A stretch of DNA of 64,000 nt from Vibrio sp. PID17_43. Its GTDB lineage: Bacteria; Pseudomonadota; Gammaproteobacteria; Enterobacterales; Vibrionaceae. The notes below the pieces were generated by a model. It searched no databases. It was not told the origin of the DNA and was given only the letters and a program-made list of their open reading frames with translations. A program made the position numbers and the translations under genes. The stretch spans positions 1 through 64,000 of the forward strand of contig NZ_LIXM01000015.1 in the NCBI RefSeq assembly GCF_002608565.1, given 5' to 3'. Every line of letters starts with the position of its first letter. Within the stretch, counting starts at the first letter, position 1. This document shows positions 16,667 to 26,887 of the stretch, piece by piece.

Positions 16667-17941
16667 TCAGCTGCTCTTTTTTAGCTTCGGGTACACTTTC
16701 ACAAGTTTGATGCGATTCTCTTCAATGTTGACGATTTCCATCGGGTGCCCAGCAACTTGAACGCTGAGGTGACTTTCTGGGATGTCTTCTAAATGTTCAA
16801 GAATAAGGCCATTTAGCGTCCTTGGGCCATCGGTCGGTAATTTCCACTTCAAACCTTTATTGATATCTCGAATGTTGGTGCTGCCTTCAATTAGAAAACT
16901 GCCGTCACCTTGGGGGGTGATTTCATCCGATAAGCTAGGTGAAATAGAGGTCGTAAACTCGCCAATAATTTCTTCCAAGATATCTTCTAGCGTCACTAGA
17001 CCGTTAATGTCGCCGTATTCATCGACAATTAAGCCAATACGTTGCTTGTTGCGTTGAAACTTCAACATTTGCACATTGAGCGGCGTGCCTTCTGGAATGT
17101 AGTACACCTCATCGGCTGCGCGTAGCAGGGTCTCTTTGTTGAATTCGTTCTTCTCCAGCATCAAGCGGTATGCTTCACGCAAACGCAGCATGCCAACGAC
17201 TTCATCGATTTGATCGCGGTAGAGCACAATTCGGCCATGGGGCGAGTGAGTGAGTTGGCGAACAATGGACTTCCAGTCGTCATTGATGTCGATACCGGTA
17301 ATTTCGTTACGCGGCACCATGATGTCATTAACCGTGACGTGTTCAAGATCGAGGATGGAGACCAGCATGTCTTGGTGACGGCGAGGGATTAGCCCTCCTG
17401 CTTCATTCACTACCGTGCGCAGCTCTTCTGAGCTGAGGTGATCTTCTGTCGAGTGGTCCGCTTTGACGCCAAGCAGGCGAATAAAGCCATTGGTAATAAA
17501 GTTGACTAACAATACCAACGGAGATAGAAGCTTCATTAAAATCGTCAGGAGAATACTGCTCGCGTACGATACGCGCTCTGGATACAGTGAGGCGATGGTT
17601 TTTGGTGTCACCTCTGCGAAGACGAGAATCACCATGGTGAGTGCACCAGTGGCAATCGCGACACCCAAATCACCATACATGCGCATACCAAGAATGGTGG
17701 CAATGGCAGACGCAAGAATATTGACGAGGTTATTGCCGATCAGAATAAGACCAATCAAGCGATCAGGGCGATCGAGCAGCCTTTCGACTCGCTTCGCTCC
17801 CTTATGCCCATTATTGGCTAAGTGTTTTAAGCGGTAACGGTTCAAAGACATCATCCCTGTTTCTGAACCGGAGAAGTAACCTGATATGACGATCAGACAC
17901 GCGAGTAGCGCAAATAATATACCCGTAGATATGTCGTCCAA
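16667..17941 (-). CDS. corB: CNNM/CorB family transporter (DUF21-CBS-CorC domains)
   Basis: 424 residues. A DUF21/CNNM membrane domain (1-190) includes SGSETGMMSLNRYRLKHLA and GNNLVNILAS. A CBS pair follows (about 205-330, DIMVPRNEITGID, GLVTLEDILEEIIGE), then a C-terminal CorC/HlyC domain. Proteins of this type (YfjD) are implicated in Mg2+/Co2+ efflux or membrane transport regulation. It lies next to ypjD on the same strand, as in other gamma-proteobacteria. Confidence 0.93.
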   Translation of the reverse strand: MDDISTGILFALLACLIVISGYFSGSETGMMSLNRYRLKHLANNGHKGAKRVERLLDRPDRLIGLILIGNNLVNILASAIATILGMRMYGDLGVAIATGALTMVILVFAEVTPKTIASLYPERVSYASSILLTILMKLLSPLVLLVNFITNGFIRLLGVKADHSTEDHLSSEELRTVVNEAGGLIPRRHQDMLVSILDLEHVTVNDIMVPRNEITGIDINDDWKSIVRQLTHSPHGRIVLYRDQIDEVVGMLRLREAYRLMLEKNEFNKETLLRAADEVYYIPEGTPLNVQMLKFQRNKQRIGLIVDEYGDINGLVTLEDILEEIIGEFTTSISPSLSDEITPQGDGSFLIEGSTNIRDINKGLKWKLPTDGPRTLNGLILEHLEDIPESHLSVQVAGHPMEIVNIEENRIKLVKVYPKLKKSS

Positions 17942-18039
17942 AACGTTGCTGTTCCTTGTCGATGTTTGGTGTATTTATGGCCAAGCATGGCCTTGAAATC
18001 AATCTACTAAGGGGTACTCTATTTTATTTATCTCGATAG

Positions 18040-18070
18040 ATAAAGAATAAGGAACCATTGGTTCCTTATT
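18040..18070 (-). terminator. Terminator after ypjD
   Basis: Stem AATAAGGAACC / GGTTCCTTATT with a 3-base loop, read on the minus strand 9 bases after the ypjD stop, followed by CTTTATC. Moderate T content. Confidence 0.7.
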
Positions 18071-18078
18071 TCATTGAA

Positions 18079-18873
18079 TTAATTAAGAATGATCTCTTGA
18101 ACAAATCGGCTGCCAAAGTAGGCCAGAGTCAAAAGAGTCGCACCTGCAACGGCAAACCAAGTGACTTTTTGGCCGCGCCAGCCTTTATGGTAGTGACCCC
18201 ACAGTAGGACGGAGTAAATCACCCAAGCAATGAAAGAAAGAATGCCCTTATGCGCTTTTCCTTGTGCAAACATGTCATGCACAAAAGCAAAGCCAGTGAT
18301 GAGCGTACCCGTTAACAATAAGTTACCAATTAAGATGATTTTGAACAGTTGACGTTCCACCATCATTAATGGTGGCAAATTGGGGTTAATCACTAATGCT
18401 TTCTTTGTTTTAAGCTTATGATCAAGCCAGGCGAGTTGCAGGGCGTACAAGGCGCCAATGGTCAATGTCGCATAAGAAAACAGTGCGAAAGAAATATGAA
18501 TGAGTAGTTTAGGGTCGTTTTCTAAATGCTTGATGAAGGTGCTAGGCAAGAATGTGGCAGCAGATAAGTTGATCGCAGCAAAGCTGTACACGACGGGCAG
18601 TAAAAACCACAAACGATTCTTCAACATCGCCACACTCATGACTAAAGAGATAATAAAGCTAATAAGTGAGGCGACATTTAAAATGCTGAGGTTTTGCCCT
18701 GAGGCGTTGAAAATCAGATCGCTCAGTATCCAAGCATGGAAAACAAGTGCACAGGCTGCGCTGGCAAATACGGTTTTTGCTTTGATTCCTGACTGCTGAG
18801 AGAGTCCGGGTATGATAGTCGCAATCGCCAAAACATAAAGAATGGCTGCCGCGATGGCAATTAAGCTATCCAT
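18079..18873 (-). CDS. ypjD: YpjD family cytochrome c assembly-like membrane protein
   Basis: 264 residues from the ATG of MDSLIAIAAAILY; the reading frame extends 40 codons further upstream to 18993, but that extension is not membrane-like and would run into the divergent ffh control region. Eight or so hydrophobic helices are seen. The region SFALFSYATLTIGALYALQLAW is similar to the CcmC/CcsA haem-handling domain but without the WWD motif. Its role is unclear; it commonly lies next to ffh and corB. Confidence 0.88.
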   Translation of the reverse strand: MDSLIAIAAAILYVLAIATIIPGLSQQSGIKAKTVFASAACALVFHAWILSDLIFNASGQNLSILNVASLISFIISLVMSVAMLKNRLWFLLPVVYSFAAINLSAATFLPSTFIKHLENDPKLLIHISFALFSYATLTIGALYALQLAWLDHKLKTKKALVINPNLPPLMMVERQLFKIILIGNLLLTGTLITGFAFVHDMFAQGKAHKGILSFIAWVIYSVLLWGHYHKGWRGQKVTWFAVAGATLLTLAYFGSRFVQEIILN

Positions 18874-19086
18874 GAATTCTATAGGTTGTTGTGCAATTTG
18901 GTGAAAATTATACCTTGCATTGCGCTTTGGGGCTACGGTAGATACCTCAACAATCATGTGAGATGAGATGTTGAAATTCACAACGTTGTCCACGATATAG
19001 GAATAGAGAGGCAGTACGGGTATGACTGTGACGTTGGCTAAGGTATACTCACCCTAATTAATCGCCATTTTAGCGAAGAGACAAAA

Positions 19087-20472
19087 ATGTTTGAGAATTT
19101 AACGGATCGATTATCCAAAACGCTGAAGAATATCAGTGGCAAAGGTCGTCTGACTGAAGACAACATTAAAGAAACCCTACGTGAAGTACGCATGGCGCTA
19201 CTGGAAGCGGACGTTGCGCTTCCTGTAGTCCGTGAGTTTGTTAACCGTGTAAAAGAAAAAGCAGTCGGTGTAGAAGTTTCTAAATCACTGACCCCGGGTC
19301 AGGAGTTCATCAAGATCGTTCAAACTGAACTTGAATCGGTCATGGGTGAGTCTAACGAAGCTTTGAACCTAGCGGCACAACCGCCTGCTGTGCTTTTGAT
19401 GGCGGGTCTACAAGGTGCGGGTAAAACCACGTCGGTAGGTAAACTGTCTAAGCTTTTAAAAGAGCGTGACAAGAAGAAAGTCTTGGTTGTTTCTGCCGAC
19501 GTTTACCGCCCTGCGGCGATCAAACAGCTAGAAACGTTAGCATCAGACATTGGTGTCGACTTCTTCCCATCTTCAGCGGATCAAAAACCGATTGATATCG
19601 CGAACGCAGCGATTGACCATGCGAAGAAGAAATTCTACGACGTTCTGATTGTCGATACTGCAGGTCGTTTGGCGATTGATGAAGAGATGATGGGTGAGAT
19701 CAAAGATCTCCACTCGGCTATCAACCCAGTTGAAACGTTATTCGTGGTTGATGCAATGACGGGTCAAGATGCGGCGAACACAGCGAAAGCTTTTGGTGAT
19801 GCACTACCGCTAACAGGTGTTATCCTAACCAAGGTTGACGGTGATGCGCGTGGTGGTGCAGCATTATCGGTTCGTCACATCACAGGTAAACCAATTAAAT
19901 TCTTGGGTGTCGGTGAGAAAACTGACGCGCTAGAGCCATTCCATCCAGATCGTGTAGCATCACGTATTCTTGGTATGGGTGACGTACTGTCGCTGATTGA
20001 AGACCTACAACGCAACGTTGACCAAGAAAAAGCAGAAAAGCTAGCCAAGAAGTTCAAAGAGAAAAAAGGCTTCGACTTAGAAGACTTCCGTGAACAGTTA
20101 GGTCAAATGACCAACATGGGCGGCATGATGGGCATACTAGATAAGCTTCCAGGCATGTCTCAATTGCCGTCAGATGTGAAAGATAAAGTTGATGATAAGA
20201 TGTTCAAACAGATGGAAGCTATCATCAGCTCAATGACGATGAAAGAGCGTCAGCGTCCAGAAATCATTAAAGGTTCGCGTAAGAAGCGTATCGCTGCGGG
20301 GTCAGGTGTCCAGGTTCAAGACGTTAACCGTCTATTGAAGCAGTTCACCCAGATGCAGAAGATGATGAAGAAAATGCAAAAGGGCGGCATGAAAGGCATG
20401 ATGCGCAACATGCAAGGCATGATGGGCGGCGGTATGGGTGGAGGCGGCGGCTTCAACCCATTTGGTCGTTAA
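19087..20472 (+). CDS. ffh: Signal recognition particle protein Ffh
   Basis: 461 residues: N domain (1-95), G domain with GLQGAGKTTSVGKL (about 105-118), DTAGRLAIDEEMM, TKVDGDARGGAA, and the methionine-rich M domain (about 330-461) ending in GGGGGFNPFGR. The GTPase binds signal sequences with 4.5S RNA and delivers ribosomes to FtsY. Divergent from ypjD. Confidence 0.98.
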   Translation: MFENLTDRLSKTLKNISGKGRLTEDNIKETLREVRMALLEADVALPVVREFVNRVKEKAVGVEVSKSLTPGQEFIKIVQTELESVMGESNEALNLAAQPPAVLLMAGLQGAGKTTSVGKLSKLLKERDKKKVLVVSADVYRPAAIKQLETLASDIGVDFFPSSADQKPIDIANAAIDHAKKKFYDVLIVDTAGRLAIDEEMMGEIKDLHSAINPVETLFVVDAMTGQDAANTAKAFGDALPLTGVILTKVDGDARGGAALSVRHITGKPIKFLGVGEKTDALEPFHPDRVASRILGMGDVLSLIEDLQRNVDQEKAEKLAKKFKEKKGFDLEDFREQLGQMTNMGGMMGILDKLPGMSQLPSDVKDKVDDKMFKQMEAIISSMTMKERQRPEIIKGSRKKRIAAGSGVQVQDVNRLLKQFTQMQKMMKKMQKGGMKGMMRNMQGMMGGGMGGGGGFNPFGR

Positions 20473-20611
20473 TCGATTGCCTACACTTTAGTTTCAGGGT
20501 GTTAGCTGCATCACAAACTTAAATTTTAATTTATGTTGGTGAAAAAGTAGCTAAACCCCTTGCATTGAACCGGGATAAGAGTAAAATTCCGGAGCTTTAT
20601 TTTGGCACGAG

Positions 20612-20649
20612 ACCCCAGGCTATTTAATTTATAAATGGTTTTTGGGGTT
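20612..20649 (+). promoter_or_regulatory. Stem-loop in the rpsP leader
   Basis: In the 209-base gap between ffh and rpsP, ACCCCAG pairs with TTGGGGTT around an AT-rich inner arm (TATTTAATTTATAAATG). It ends 33 bases before the rpsP start. It could be an ffh terminator, although the T tract (AATTTTATTTTT) is broken, or a leader structure controlling the ribosomal operon. Confidence 0.5.
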
Positions 20650-20681
20650 AATTTTATTTTTGAGAAAGCAAAGAGGACGAC

Positions 20682-20930
20682 ATGGTAACCATTCGTTTGG
20701 CACGTCACGGCGCTAAAAAGCGTCCATTTTATCAAATCGTAGTTGCGGATAGCCGTAACGCTGCAACTGGCCGTTTCATCGAGAAAGTTGGTTTCTTTAA
20801 CCCAACTGCACAAGGTCAAGAAGAAGGTCTACGTCTAGACCTAGACCGCGTTAACCATTGGGTTGGTCAAGGCGCGTCTCTATCTGACCGCGTTGCTAAG
20901 CTAGTTAAAGACGCTCAAAAAGCGGCTTAA
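20682..20930 (+). CDS. rpsP: 30S ribosomal protein bS16
   Basis: 82 residues beginning [20 protein letters not shown], the signature of bS16, and of typical length. The ribosome-binding site is AGAGGACG. First gene of the conserved rpsP-rimM-trmD-rplS operon. Confidence 0.98.
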   Translation: MVTIRLARHGAKKRPFYQIVVADSRNAATGRFIEKVGFFNPTAQGQEEGLRLDLDRVNHWVGQGASLSDRVAKLVKDAQKAA

Positions 20931-20957
20931 TTCTTTTTAAGAAGTAGAAATTAGCTT

Positions 20958-21506
20958 ATGTCGATGAAAGGTAAAGAAACGATGAGCGACAATAGAATTG
21001 TTGTAGGCAAGTTTGGTGCTACTTACGGCATTCGTGGTTGGCTCAAGGTTTTTTCCTACACAGACAATGCTGAAAGCATTTTTGATTACAGCCCTTGGTT
21101 TGTTAACCAAAAGGGTTCGTGGGTTGAGTACAAAGTAGAAAGCTGGAAGCGCCATGGTCAAGGCTATGTATGCAAGCTAGCAGGATTAGATGTTCGTGAA
21201 GACGCGCAACTGATGACGAACTTTGAAATTGCGATAGACCCTGCGGTACTGCCTGAATTGTCAGAAGATGAGTTCTACTGGCGTGAATTGTTTGGGATGC
21301 AAGTGGTAACCACGAAAGGTTACGATCTGGGTGTCGTTACTGACATTCTAGAAACTGGCTCAAACGATGTTCTAGTGGTTAAAGCAAATCTAAAAGATGC
21401 TTTTGGGCAGAAGGAACGATTAATTCCGTTCCTTGAAGAGCAAGTGATCATTAAAGTGGATCGCGAAGCTCAACGGATCGAAGTTGACTGGGATCCTGGA
21501 TTCTAA
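20958..21506 (+). CDS. rimM: 16S rRNA processing factor RimM
   Basis: 182 residues, with the RimM domain ([21 protein letters not shown], about 15-35) and the PRC-barrel C-terminal half ([19 protein letters not shown]). It assists 30S head maturation and binds uS19. Two ATG codons are possible (20958 and 20982); the first, nine codons earlier, has GAAGTAGAAA upstream and matches the length of Vibrio homologues. Confidence 0.96.
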   Translation: MSMKGKETMSDNRIVVGKFGATYGIRGWLKVFSYTDNAESIFDYSPWFVNQKGSWVEYKVESWKRHGQGYVCKLAGLDVREDAQLMTNFEIAIDPAVLPELSEDEFYWRELFGMQVVTTKGYDLGVVTDILETGSNDVLVVKANLKDAFGQKERLIPFLEEQVIIKVDREAQRIEVDWDPGF

Positions 21507-21534
21507 TCTCCAAAATTACAGAGCGAGAGAACAC

Positions 21535-22278
21535 ATGTGGGTTGGCATAATTAGCCTTTTTCCTGAAATGTTCCGTTCTGTTACTGATTTTGGGGTAACA
21601 GGTCAAGCGGTTAAAAAAGGTCTTTTGTCTATTGAGACTTGGAATCCTCGTGATTTCACTCATGACAAACATCGCACTGTCGATGACCGACCTTACGGTG
21701 GTGGTCCTGGTATGTTGATGATGGTACAGCCTTTGCGCGATGCCATTCATACCGCGAAAGCAGCCTCACCGGGTAAGACGAAAGTTATTTACCTTTCTCC
21801 TCAAGGTCGAAAACTCGACCAGAAAGGGGTTGAAGAACTGGCAACAAATGAGAATTTGCTTCTTATTTGTGGCCGTTACGAAGGGGTAGATGAGCGTATC
21901 ATTCAATCTGAAGTTGACGAAGAATGGTCAATTGGGGATTTTGTGATGACGGGTGGTGAAATTCCAGCCATGACGTTAATTGATTCTGTCTCTCGGTTTA
22001 TTCCGGGGGTGTTAGGGGATTTTGCGTCAGCAGAAGAAGATTCTTTTGCGAATGGTTTGTTAGATTGCCCTCACTATACGCGCCCTGAAATGTTGGATGA
22101 CAAAGCAGTGCCTTCGGTACTGATGTCAGGCAACCATAAGGACATTCGTCGTTGGCGACTAAAACAGTCGCTTGGCCGTACCTGGATAAGAAGACCAGAG
22201 CTCCTGGAAAACCTAGCTCTGACTGACGAACAGGAACAATTACTTGCTGAGTTCATCACTGAACATAACGCAAAGTAA
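21535..22278 (+). CDS. trmD: tRNA (guanine-N1)-methyltransferase TrmD
   Basis: 247 residues from ATG of [13 protein letters not shown]; the frame is open further upstream but overlaps rimM. The SPOUT knot elements are present: [38 protein letters not shown]. Makes m1G37 in tRNAs that read Leu, Pro and Arg codons, preventing +1 frameshifting. Lies 28 bases after rimM. Confidence 0.98.
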   Translation: MWVGIISLFPEMFRSVTDFGVTGQAVKKGLLSIETWNPRDFTHDKHRTVDDRPYGGGPGMLMMVQPLRDAIHTAKAASPGKTKVIYLSPQGRKLDQKGVEELATNENLLLICGRYEGVDERIIQSEVDEEWSIGDFVMTGGEIPAMTLIDSVSRFIPGVLGDFASAEEDSFANGLLDCPHYTRPEMLDDKAVPSVLMSGNHKDIRRWRLKQSLGRTWIRRPELLENLALTDEQEQLLAEFITEHNAK

Positions 22279-22319
22279 CCTAATTTATTTAGTATCAGTT
22301 TATTCTAGGAATTTAGAAA

Positions 22320-22673
22320 ATGAGTAACATCATCAAAGCTCTTGAAGAAGAGCAAATGAAGCAAGGCCTACCTAAATTTGCACCAGGTGACACTGTTGTT
22401 GTACAAGTTAAGGTAAAAGAAGGTGAACGTGAGCGTCTACAGGCTTTTGAAGGCGTTGTAATTGCAATCCGTAACCGTGGTCTTCACTCTGCTTTCACTG
22501 TACGTAAGATCTCTAACGGTGAAGGTGTTGAGCGTGTATTCCAAACTCACTCTCCAGTTGTTGATAGCATCGAAGTTAAACGCCGTGGTGCAGTACGTCG
22601 TGCCAAGCTGTACTACCTACGCGACCGTTCTGGTAAGTCTGCTCGTATCAAAGAGAAACTTGCTAAGAAATAA
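22320..22673 (+). CDS. rplS: 50S ribosomal protein bL19
   Basis: 117 residues beginning [15 protein letters not shown], with the typical [15 protein letters not shown] and [16 protein letters not shown]. Located at the 30S-50S interface. Last gene of the operon. Confidence 0.98.
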   Translation: MSNIIKALEEEQMKQGLPKFAPGDTVVVQVKVKEGERERLQAFEGVVIAIRNRGLHSAFTVRKISNGEGVERVFQTHSPVVDSIEVKRRGAVRRAKLYYLRDRSGKSARIKEKLAKK

Positions 22674-22697
22674 TGCTATAACTAGCGTTCTCATAGT

Positions 22698-22727
22698 AAA
22701 CGGAGTCCTTTTGGGCTCCGTTTTTTT
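22698..22727 (+). terminator. Terminator of the rpsP-rimM-trmD-rplS operon
   Basis: Stem AAACGGAGTCC / GGGCTCCGTTT with a TTTT loop, then a T tract, 24 bases after rplS. The following 244 bases up to the next terminator hold nothing I recognise. Confidence 0.93.
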
Positions 22728-22971
22728 ATGTTTGCTTATAACTGGCTATTTCCCTTTCTACCGTTGTCATCGGTGCTCATTTACTGGCGTAAACTCCGCG
22801 CTTCTTTCTGGGTAGAATGAAAAATATCTGCGTTCTTAGCTAAATATATTGCTGATGTATGTGAAACATACAATTTACTTAACGATATGAAATAAAACCT
22901 AATTTTAAATGGGAATGCGCTCAAGCAGAGAGTGCTAGAAAAGCGAAAGAGAACGGTTTTCTGACGGGCAA

Positions 22972-23001
22972 TAAAAAAGTTGACGCTTTCACGTCAACTT
23001 T
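22972..23001 (-). terminator. Terminator of the pil-coaE-zapD-yacG operon
   Basis: Stem AAAGTTGACG / CGTCAACTTT with a 6-base loop, followed on the minus strand by TTTATT. It lies 49 bases beyond the yacG stop codon. Confidence 0.85.
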
Positions 23002-23010
23002 CAAATTTTA

Positions 23011-23050
23011 GAACTGAGAACTGAGAACTGAGAACTGAGAACTGAGAACT
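23011..23050. repeat. 7-bp tandem repeat (GAACTGA)
   Basis: Five perfect copies of GAACTGA plus a partial sixth lie between the yacG stop codon and the operon terminator. The 3' boundary abuts the yacG TAA, so unit gain or loss would alter only the 3' untranslated region. Confidence 0.95.
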
Positions 23051-23244
23051 TAGTATGGGTCTTCCGACCAACCATCACTGTCAGACATATCCGGCGCACC
23101 AGGGATAGTATTCTCTTCATCTGCCCATTCACCAAAGTCGATCATTTGGCACTTTTTGCTACAGAAAGGGCGGAAAGGACTCTGTTCGCCCCATTCAACA
23201 TCGGTACCACATTGCGGGCATTGAACGATAGTAATTTTAGACAT
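23050..23244 (-). CDS. yacG: DNA gyrase inhibitor YacG
   Basis: 64 residues with a zinc ribbon CPQCG...FCSKKC (Cys-x2-Cys and Cys-x3-Cys, within residues 9-33) and an acidic tail. YacG binds the C-terminal region of GyrB and blocks DNA binding. Last gene of the pilD-coaE-zapD-yacG group, an arrangement common in gamma-proteobacteria. Confidence 0.94.
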   Translation of the reverse strand: MSKITIVQCPQCGTDVEWGEQSPFRPFCSKKCQMIDFGEWADEENTIPGAPDMSDSDGWSEDPY

Positions 23245-23306
23245 GGTTAAATAGTCCCACGGAGTTGAGGTTAAAAGAAGTATAAAAATAGTAGTGTGAG
23301 TTTGGT

Positions 23307-24047
23307 TTAGCTACAAACAGCGAGCTCAAACTCGACGTCTTGAGTGCATGCCTGTCCGCTTTCAAAGGCGATAAACTTAATGGCAAAACGGTTTTTATGC
23401 CCTGAAATCATAGGATATACACCGTATTCCATAGGAATGTGTAAGCGGAGAATATTCGCTTCTTCGGCATCACTTTGATAAAAGCCTGTACGTGCAATCT
23501 GATCCTTGAAGTGACCCGTTTCTCGAGTCAGTTTGAGCCAAAGGTTCAGGGCATCAGACAATGGCTTGAGGCTAGCTTGCCATTTGCCCGCGTCATGTTG
23601 CTTACGATCAATAGGCAAATGTAACCAGTAATGTAGTGCGGGTAAGTCAAAGCAACATGAGCCACCAGGAAGGTTAAAGCGTTGTCGAATAGAGCTTAAA
23701 AAACGGTCTTCCTTCAGTGATTGGCCAAAGCGCTCCGCCGCCATCAATTGGCTATGAATTACATCGATCTCTTTTAAGAGTTCGCTCAGCGCTTGTTGAT
23801 CAACACCGTCGACATTGAACCAATTGCGATAAGCAAGGCGCTGTTTCTCAAGATCTTTCGCTAGCTCACTTTTTAGTTGGATCTGCTCGAAGATTTCAAC
23901 CATATCGAACAGTGCTCGAAAGAAAAGCTGGTATTGGTGGTTGTCAGCAAAACCTGAGGCTAAGTGAGCCTGACGCAGCAACGATTCGACTCTCAAATAG
24001 ATGCGAGTTTTTTCATTTAATGGATGTTCAAATTTGTGCGTGGTCAT
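23307..24047 (-). CDS. zapD: Cell division protein ZapD
   Basis: 246 residues from [21 protein letters not shown]. An in-frame ATG two codons earlier is too close to the AAGG ribosome-binding site, so the second ATG is preferred. Contains the helical domain and the C-terminal beta domain typical of ZapD/YacF. Crosslinks FtsZ filaments at the division ring. Confidence 0.95.
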   Translation of the reverse strand: MTTHKFEHPLNEKTRIYLRVESLLRQAHLASGFADNHQYQLFFRALFDMVEIFEQIQLKSELAKDLEKQRLAYRNWFNVDGVDQQALSELLKEIDVIHSQLMAAERFGQSLKEDRFLSSIRQRFNLPGGSCCFDLPALHYWLHLPIDRKQHDAGKWQASLKPLSDALNLWLKLTRETGHFKDQIARTGFYQSDAEEANILRLHIPMEYGVYPMISGHKNRFAIKFIAFESGQACTQDVEFELAVCS

Positions 24048-24074
24048 TAACATCAGCCTTGGTATGTATTAGGT

Positions 24075-24689
24075 CTATTTTCGCAGATTTTTCTTACACA
24101 TGGCTAGGTACTTTTGGTGCAAATCTGTGATTTGAAGCAAAAGATCAGGGTCGTGAGGGTTATTTTTAACCACATCATCCGCCAAGGCGAGCCGCTGCTG
24201 CCTTGATGCTTGGGACGCCAAGATAGCCTTTGCTTGCTCTTCGCTAACGTTGTCGCGTTTCACTGTTCTGGAGATTTGTGTTTGAGGATCGACATCCACA
24301 ACAAGAACACGATTACACAAGCTATCAAGTTTGTTTTCTATCAGCAAGGGGACAACCAAAAGGGCGTAATCGGAGGTGACTTGTTGTAAGTCTTCAATCA
24401 TCTTTTCACGAATCATTGGATGCAATAATGCGTTAAGCCATGTTTTTTCTTCGGGGTAAGAGAAAATCTTTTCTCTTAATTTCGCTCTATCCAAGGTGTT
24501 ATCTTCATGGACAATATCAGGACCAAAATGTGCAATGATGGCATTCAGTCCGGGCGTTCCCGGATCAACCACTTCACGGGCGACGATGTCAGCATCCACA
24601 ATGTCAATTTGAAATTGCTGTTTGAATAGGTTTGCCACGGTGGTTTTGCCACTTGCAATACCACCAGTTAGGCCAATCACGAAAGCCAT
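24075..24689 (-). CDS. coaE: Dephospho-CoA kinase CoaE
   Basis: 204 residues with the P-loop GLTGGIASGKTT (residues 7-18), DADIVAREV and LLIENKLDSLCNRVLVVD. Catalyses the last step of CoA synthesis. Its start is the base next to the pilD stop, implying coupled translation. Confidence 0.97.
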   Translation of the reverse strand: MAFVIGLTGGIASGKTTVANLFKQQFQIDIVDADIVAREVVDPGTPGLNAIIAHFGPDIVHEDNTLDRAKLREKIFSYPEEKTWLNALLHPMIREKMIEDLQQVTSDYALLVVPLLIENKLDSLCNRVLVVDVDPQTQISRTVKRDNVSEEQAKAILASQASRQQRLALADDVVKNNPHDPDLLLQITDLHQKYLAMCKKNLRK

Positions 24690-25559
24690 TTACACTCCTA
24701 GAATCGATGTGAAGTACCAGTTGAGAATTTGGTTGCCCCAAATAAGGCTCACCCAGCCCGCAATGGCTAAGTAAGGCCCAAACGGGAACGCTTTCTCGAT
24801 GCCTTGTTTTTGTAAACGTAATTGAATAAGACCGAAAATAACACCAACGACGGATGATAGTAAAATAATCATCGGCAGCGATTGCCAACCGAGCCAAGCA
24901 CCAAGTGCCGCGAGCAGTTTGAAGTCACCATAGCCCATGCCTTCTTTGCCAGTTAGGAGCTTAAACCCCCAGTAAACACTCCAAAGACATAAGTAACCAG
25001 CCATCGCCCCAATGACTGCATCTTGTAAACTCACGGGGCTGATGCCAGTAAGCGCAAGAGCAACACCTGCCCACATCAAGGGTAATGTGAGCTGATCAGG
25101 CAGAAGCATGGTATCGAGGTCGATGAATGTGGCGGCAATGAGTACAAAGGTAAAGAAAATCAGCGCCACAGTGAAGTCGCTAAAACCGAAGTGAACGGCG
25201 ATAAAACCCGAACAAAAGGCGGTGAGTAACTCAATCAGTGGGTATCGAACGCTGATCGATGACTGACAATTGTGACATTTGCCTTTTAGCAGCAGCCAAC
25301 TAAGCACAGGAATGTTATCTCGAATCCGAATAGGGGTACCACATTGCTGACAAGAAGAGCGCGGTACGCTCAGTGTTAGCACTTCTTTTGGCGGCTCAAT
25401 ATTGTACTCAGGGAAAGACTCTGCGCACTCACGCCGCCATTCTAGCTCCATGATCTTCGGTAATCGATAAATAACAACGTTGAGGAAACTACCGATGATT
25501 AAACCAAAAATCGTGGCAAACACGACGAATAGCCAAGGGTAGTACTGGAATACTTCCAT
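24690..25559 (-). CDS. pilD: Prepilin peptidase/N-methyltransferase PilD
   Basis: 289 residues from MEVFQYYPW; an ATA/ATG-rich upstream extension of 8 codons is possible but unusual. Zinc-ribbon pairs CQQCG and CHNCQ lie at about 73-105. The aspartate peptidase motifs [12 protein letters not shown] and [11 protein letters not shown] are present, and seven or eight membrane helices. Cleaves and methylates type IV prepilins and type II secretion pseudopilins. Confidence 0.96.
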   Translation of the reverse strand: MEVFQYYPWLFVVFATIFGLIIGSFLNVVIYRLPKIMELEWRRECAESFPEYNIEPPKEVLTLSVPRSSCQQCGTPIRIRDNIPVLSWLLLKGKCHNCQSSISVRYPLIELLTAFCSGFIAVHFGFSDFTVALIFFTFVLIAATFIDLDTMLLPDQLTLPLMWAGVALALTGISPVSLQDAVIGAMAGYLCLWSVYWGFKLLTGKEGMGYGDFKLLAALGAWLGWQSLPMIILLSSVVGVIFGLIQLRLQKQGIEKAFPFGPYLAIAGWVSLIWGNQILNWYFTSILGV

Positions 25560-25630
25560 ATCTGTCTCTTGAGCGTAAATCAAATTAGCAAGGCGCTGTT
25601 TTGATGGGATTAATTTGCTTGGATTACATT

Positions 25631-26854
25631 CTATCCCAATACGCTCATTAAATTAAAGATCGGTAGGTACATTGCGGTGACCAAGCCACCCACGACCACG
25701 CCGAGAAAGACGATGATCAATGGCTCTAAAATTTTACTTAAATTGTCGACGGTGTTGTCGACCTCGAACTCATAAATTGTCGCGATTTTATTGAGCATCT
25801 CGTCTAGACGTCCGGATTCTTCACCAATCATCACCATTTGCAATACAAGTTCAGGAAAGACGTTGCAGTTTCGCAAAGCAATGTATATGGGCATGCCCGC
25901 AGCAGTATCACGGTATACCTCTTCAATAGCGAGTTGGTAATGCATGTTACCGGATGTCTTTGAAGTGGTTTTTAAACTGGTGAGAATTGGAATCCCCGAA
26001 CTAAAGCTGGTGGCAAGTGTCCGACTGAACTTGGCGATGGCGGCCTTAGAAAGCACAGGGCCAAGAATGGGAAAGCACAAGCTGGCTCTGGCCATTATTA
26101 GGCGGAAGCGGTCAGAGCGTTTGGCCATAATACGCGATGAAATCAGTAAGAGTAGGGCCGTTAATCCAATGAAGAGGCCCCAATTTTGTGTCCATGCAGA
26201 TAAGCTTAATACCATTTGGGTAAAGGCAGGTAAGTCGGTACCAAAGCCGGAAAACATTTTTTCAAATTCCGGAATTACCTTGGTGAGCATAAGGTAGGAT
26301 ACGCCTAACGCGACGAGCACGACCATTGCAGGGTAAATAAGTGCTTTGATCACTTTTGCTCGTAACTGCTCGCTTTTTTCGCGATAAGTCGCGAGGCGCT
26401 CAAACACCTGAGCCAAATTACCGGATTGCTCCCCTGTCGCAATCAAGTCGGTATACAGTGGATCAAAATGCACGCTGGCACTGCGTAGCGCTTTTGATAG
26501 CGGCGTCCCCGCTTCTACCGCACGAGTGACGTTCATTAAGATTGATTTCATTTCTGCTTTTCGATGGTTTTCTGATACCAACTTGAGCGCTTGGACGATG
26601 GGCACTCCAGTGACGAGCATGGTGGCAATTTGGCGCGTAAATACGGTAATGTCTTTGCCTTTAACACGGTGACTTAGCTTTGTTAGTAATGAGATGCTGC
26701 TTTTTTTGAGCTTCTTGATTTTGATGTGCTGCGCATCGAGACGCTCTCTGACTTCGAACTCTGTCATCGCAAGCACTTGTCCAGAGGCTTTTTTGCCAGA
26801 ACTATTGATACCTTTCCAGCGGAAGTTTTTAAGTTGAGGTGCGGTGGTTTTCAT
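25631..26854 (-). CDS. pilC: Type IV pilus inner-membrane platform protein PilC
   Basis: 407 residues with two GspF repeats (about 75-195 and 275-400; signatures [15 protein letters not shown] and [15 protein letters not shown]) and three membrane helices, the last near the C-terminus. Anchors the assembly ATPase PilB and moves pilins into the fibre. 33 bases after pilB. Confidence 0.96.
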   Translation of the reverse strand: MKTTAPQLKNFRWKGINSSGKKASGQVLAMTEFEVRERLDAQHIKIKKLKKSSISLLTKLSHRVKGKDITVFTRQIATMLVTGVPIVQALKLVSENHRKAEMKSILMNVTRAVEAGTPLSKALRSASVHFDPLYTDLIATGEQSGNLAQVFERLATYREKSEQLRAKVIKALIYPAMVVLVALGVSYLMLTKVIPEFEKMFSGFGTDLPAFTQMVLSLSAWTQNWGLFIGLTALLLLISSRIMAKRSDRFRLIMARASLCFPILGPVLSKAAIAKFSRTLATSFSSGIPILTSLKTTSKTSGNMHYQLAIEEVYRDTAAGMPIYIALRNCNVFPELVLQMVMIGEESGRLDEMLNKIATIYEFEVDNTVDNLSKILEPLIIVFLGVVVGGLVTAMYLPIFNLMSVLG

Positions 26855-26887
26855 AAAATCGATGACAGCCTAATAAAACAAAAAGAA

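Noticed and set aside
23011..23050. CRISPR array
   Set aside because: 7-bp units with no spacers: a microsatellite-type tandem repeat.
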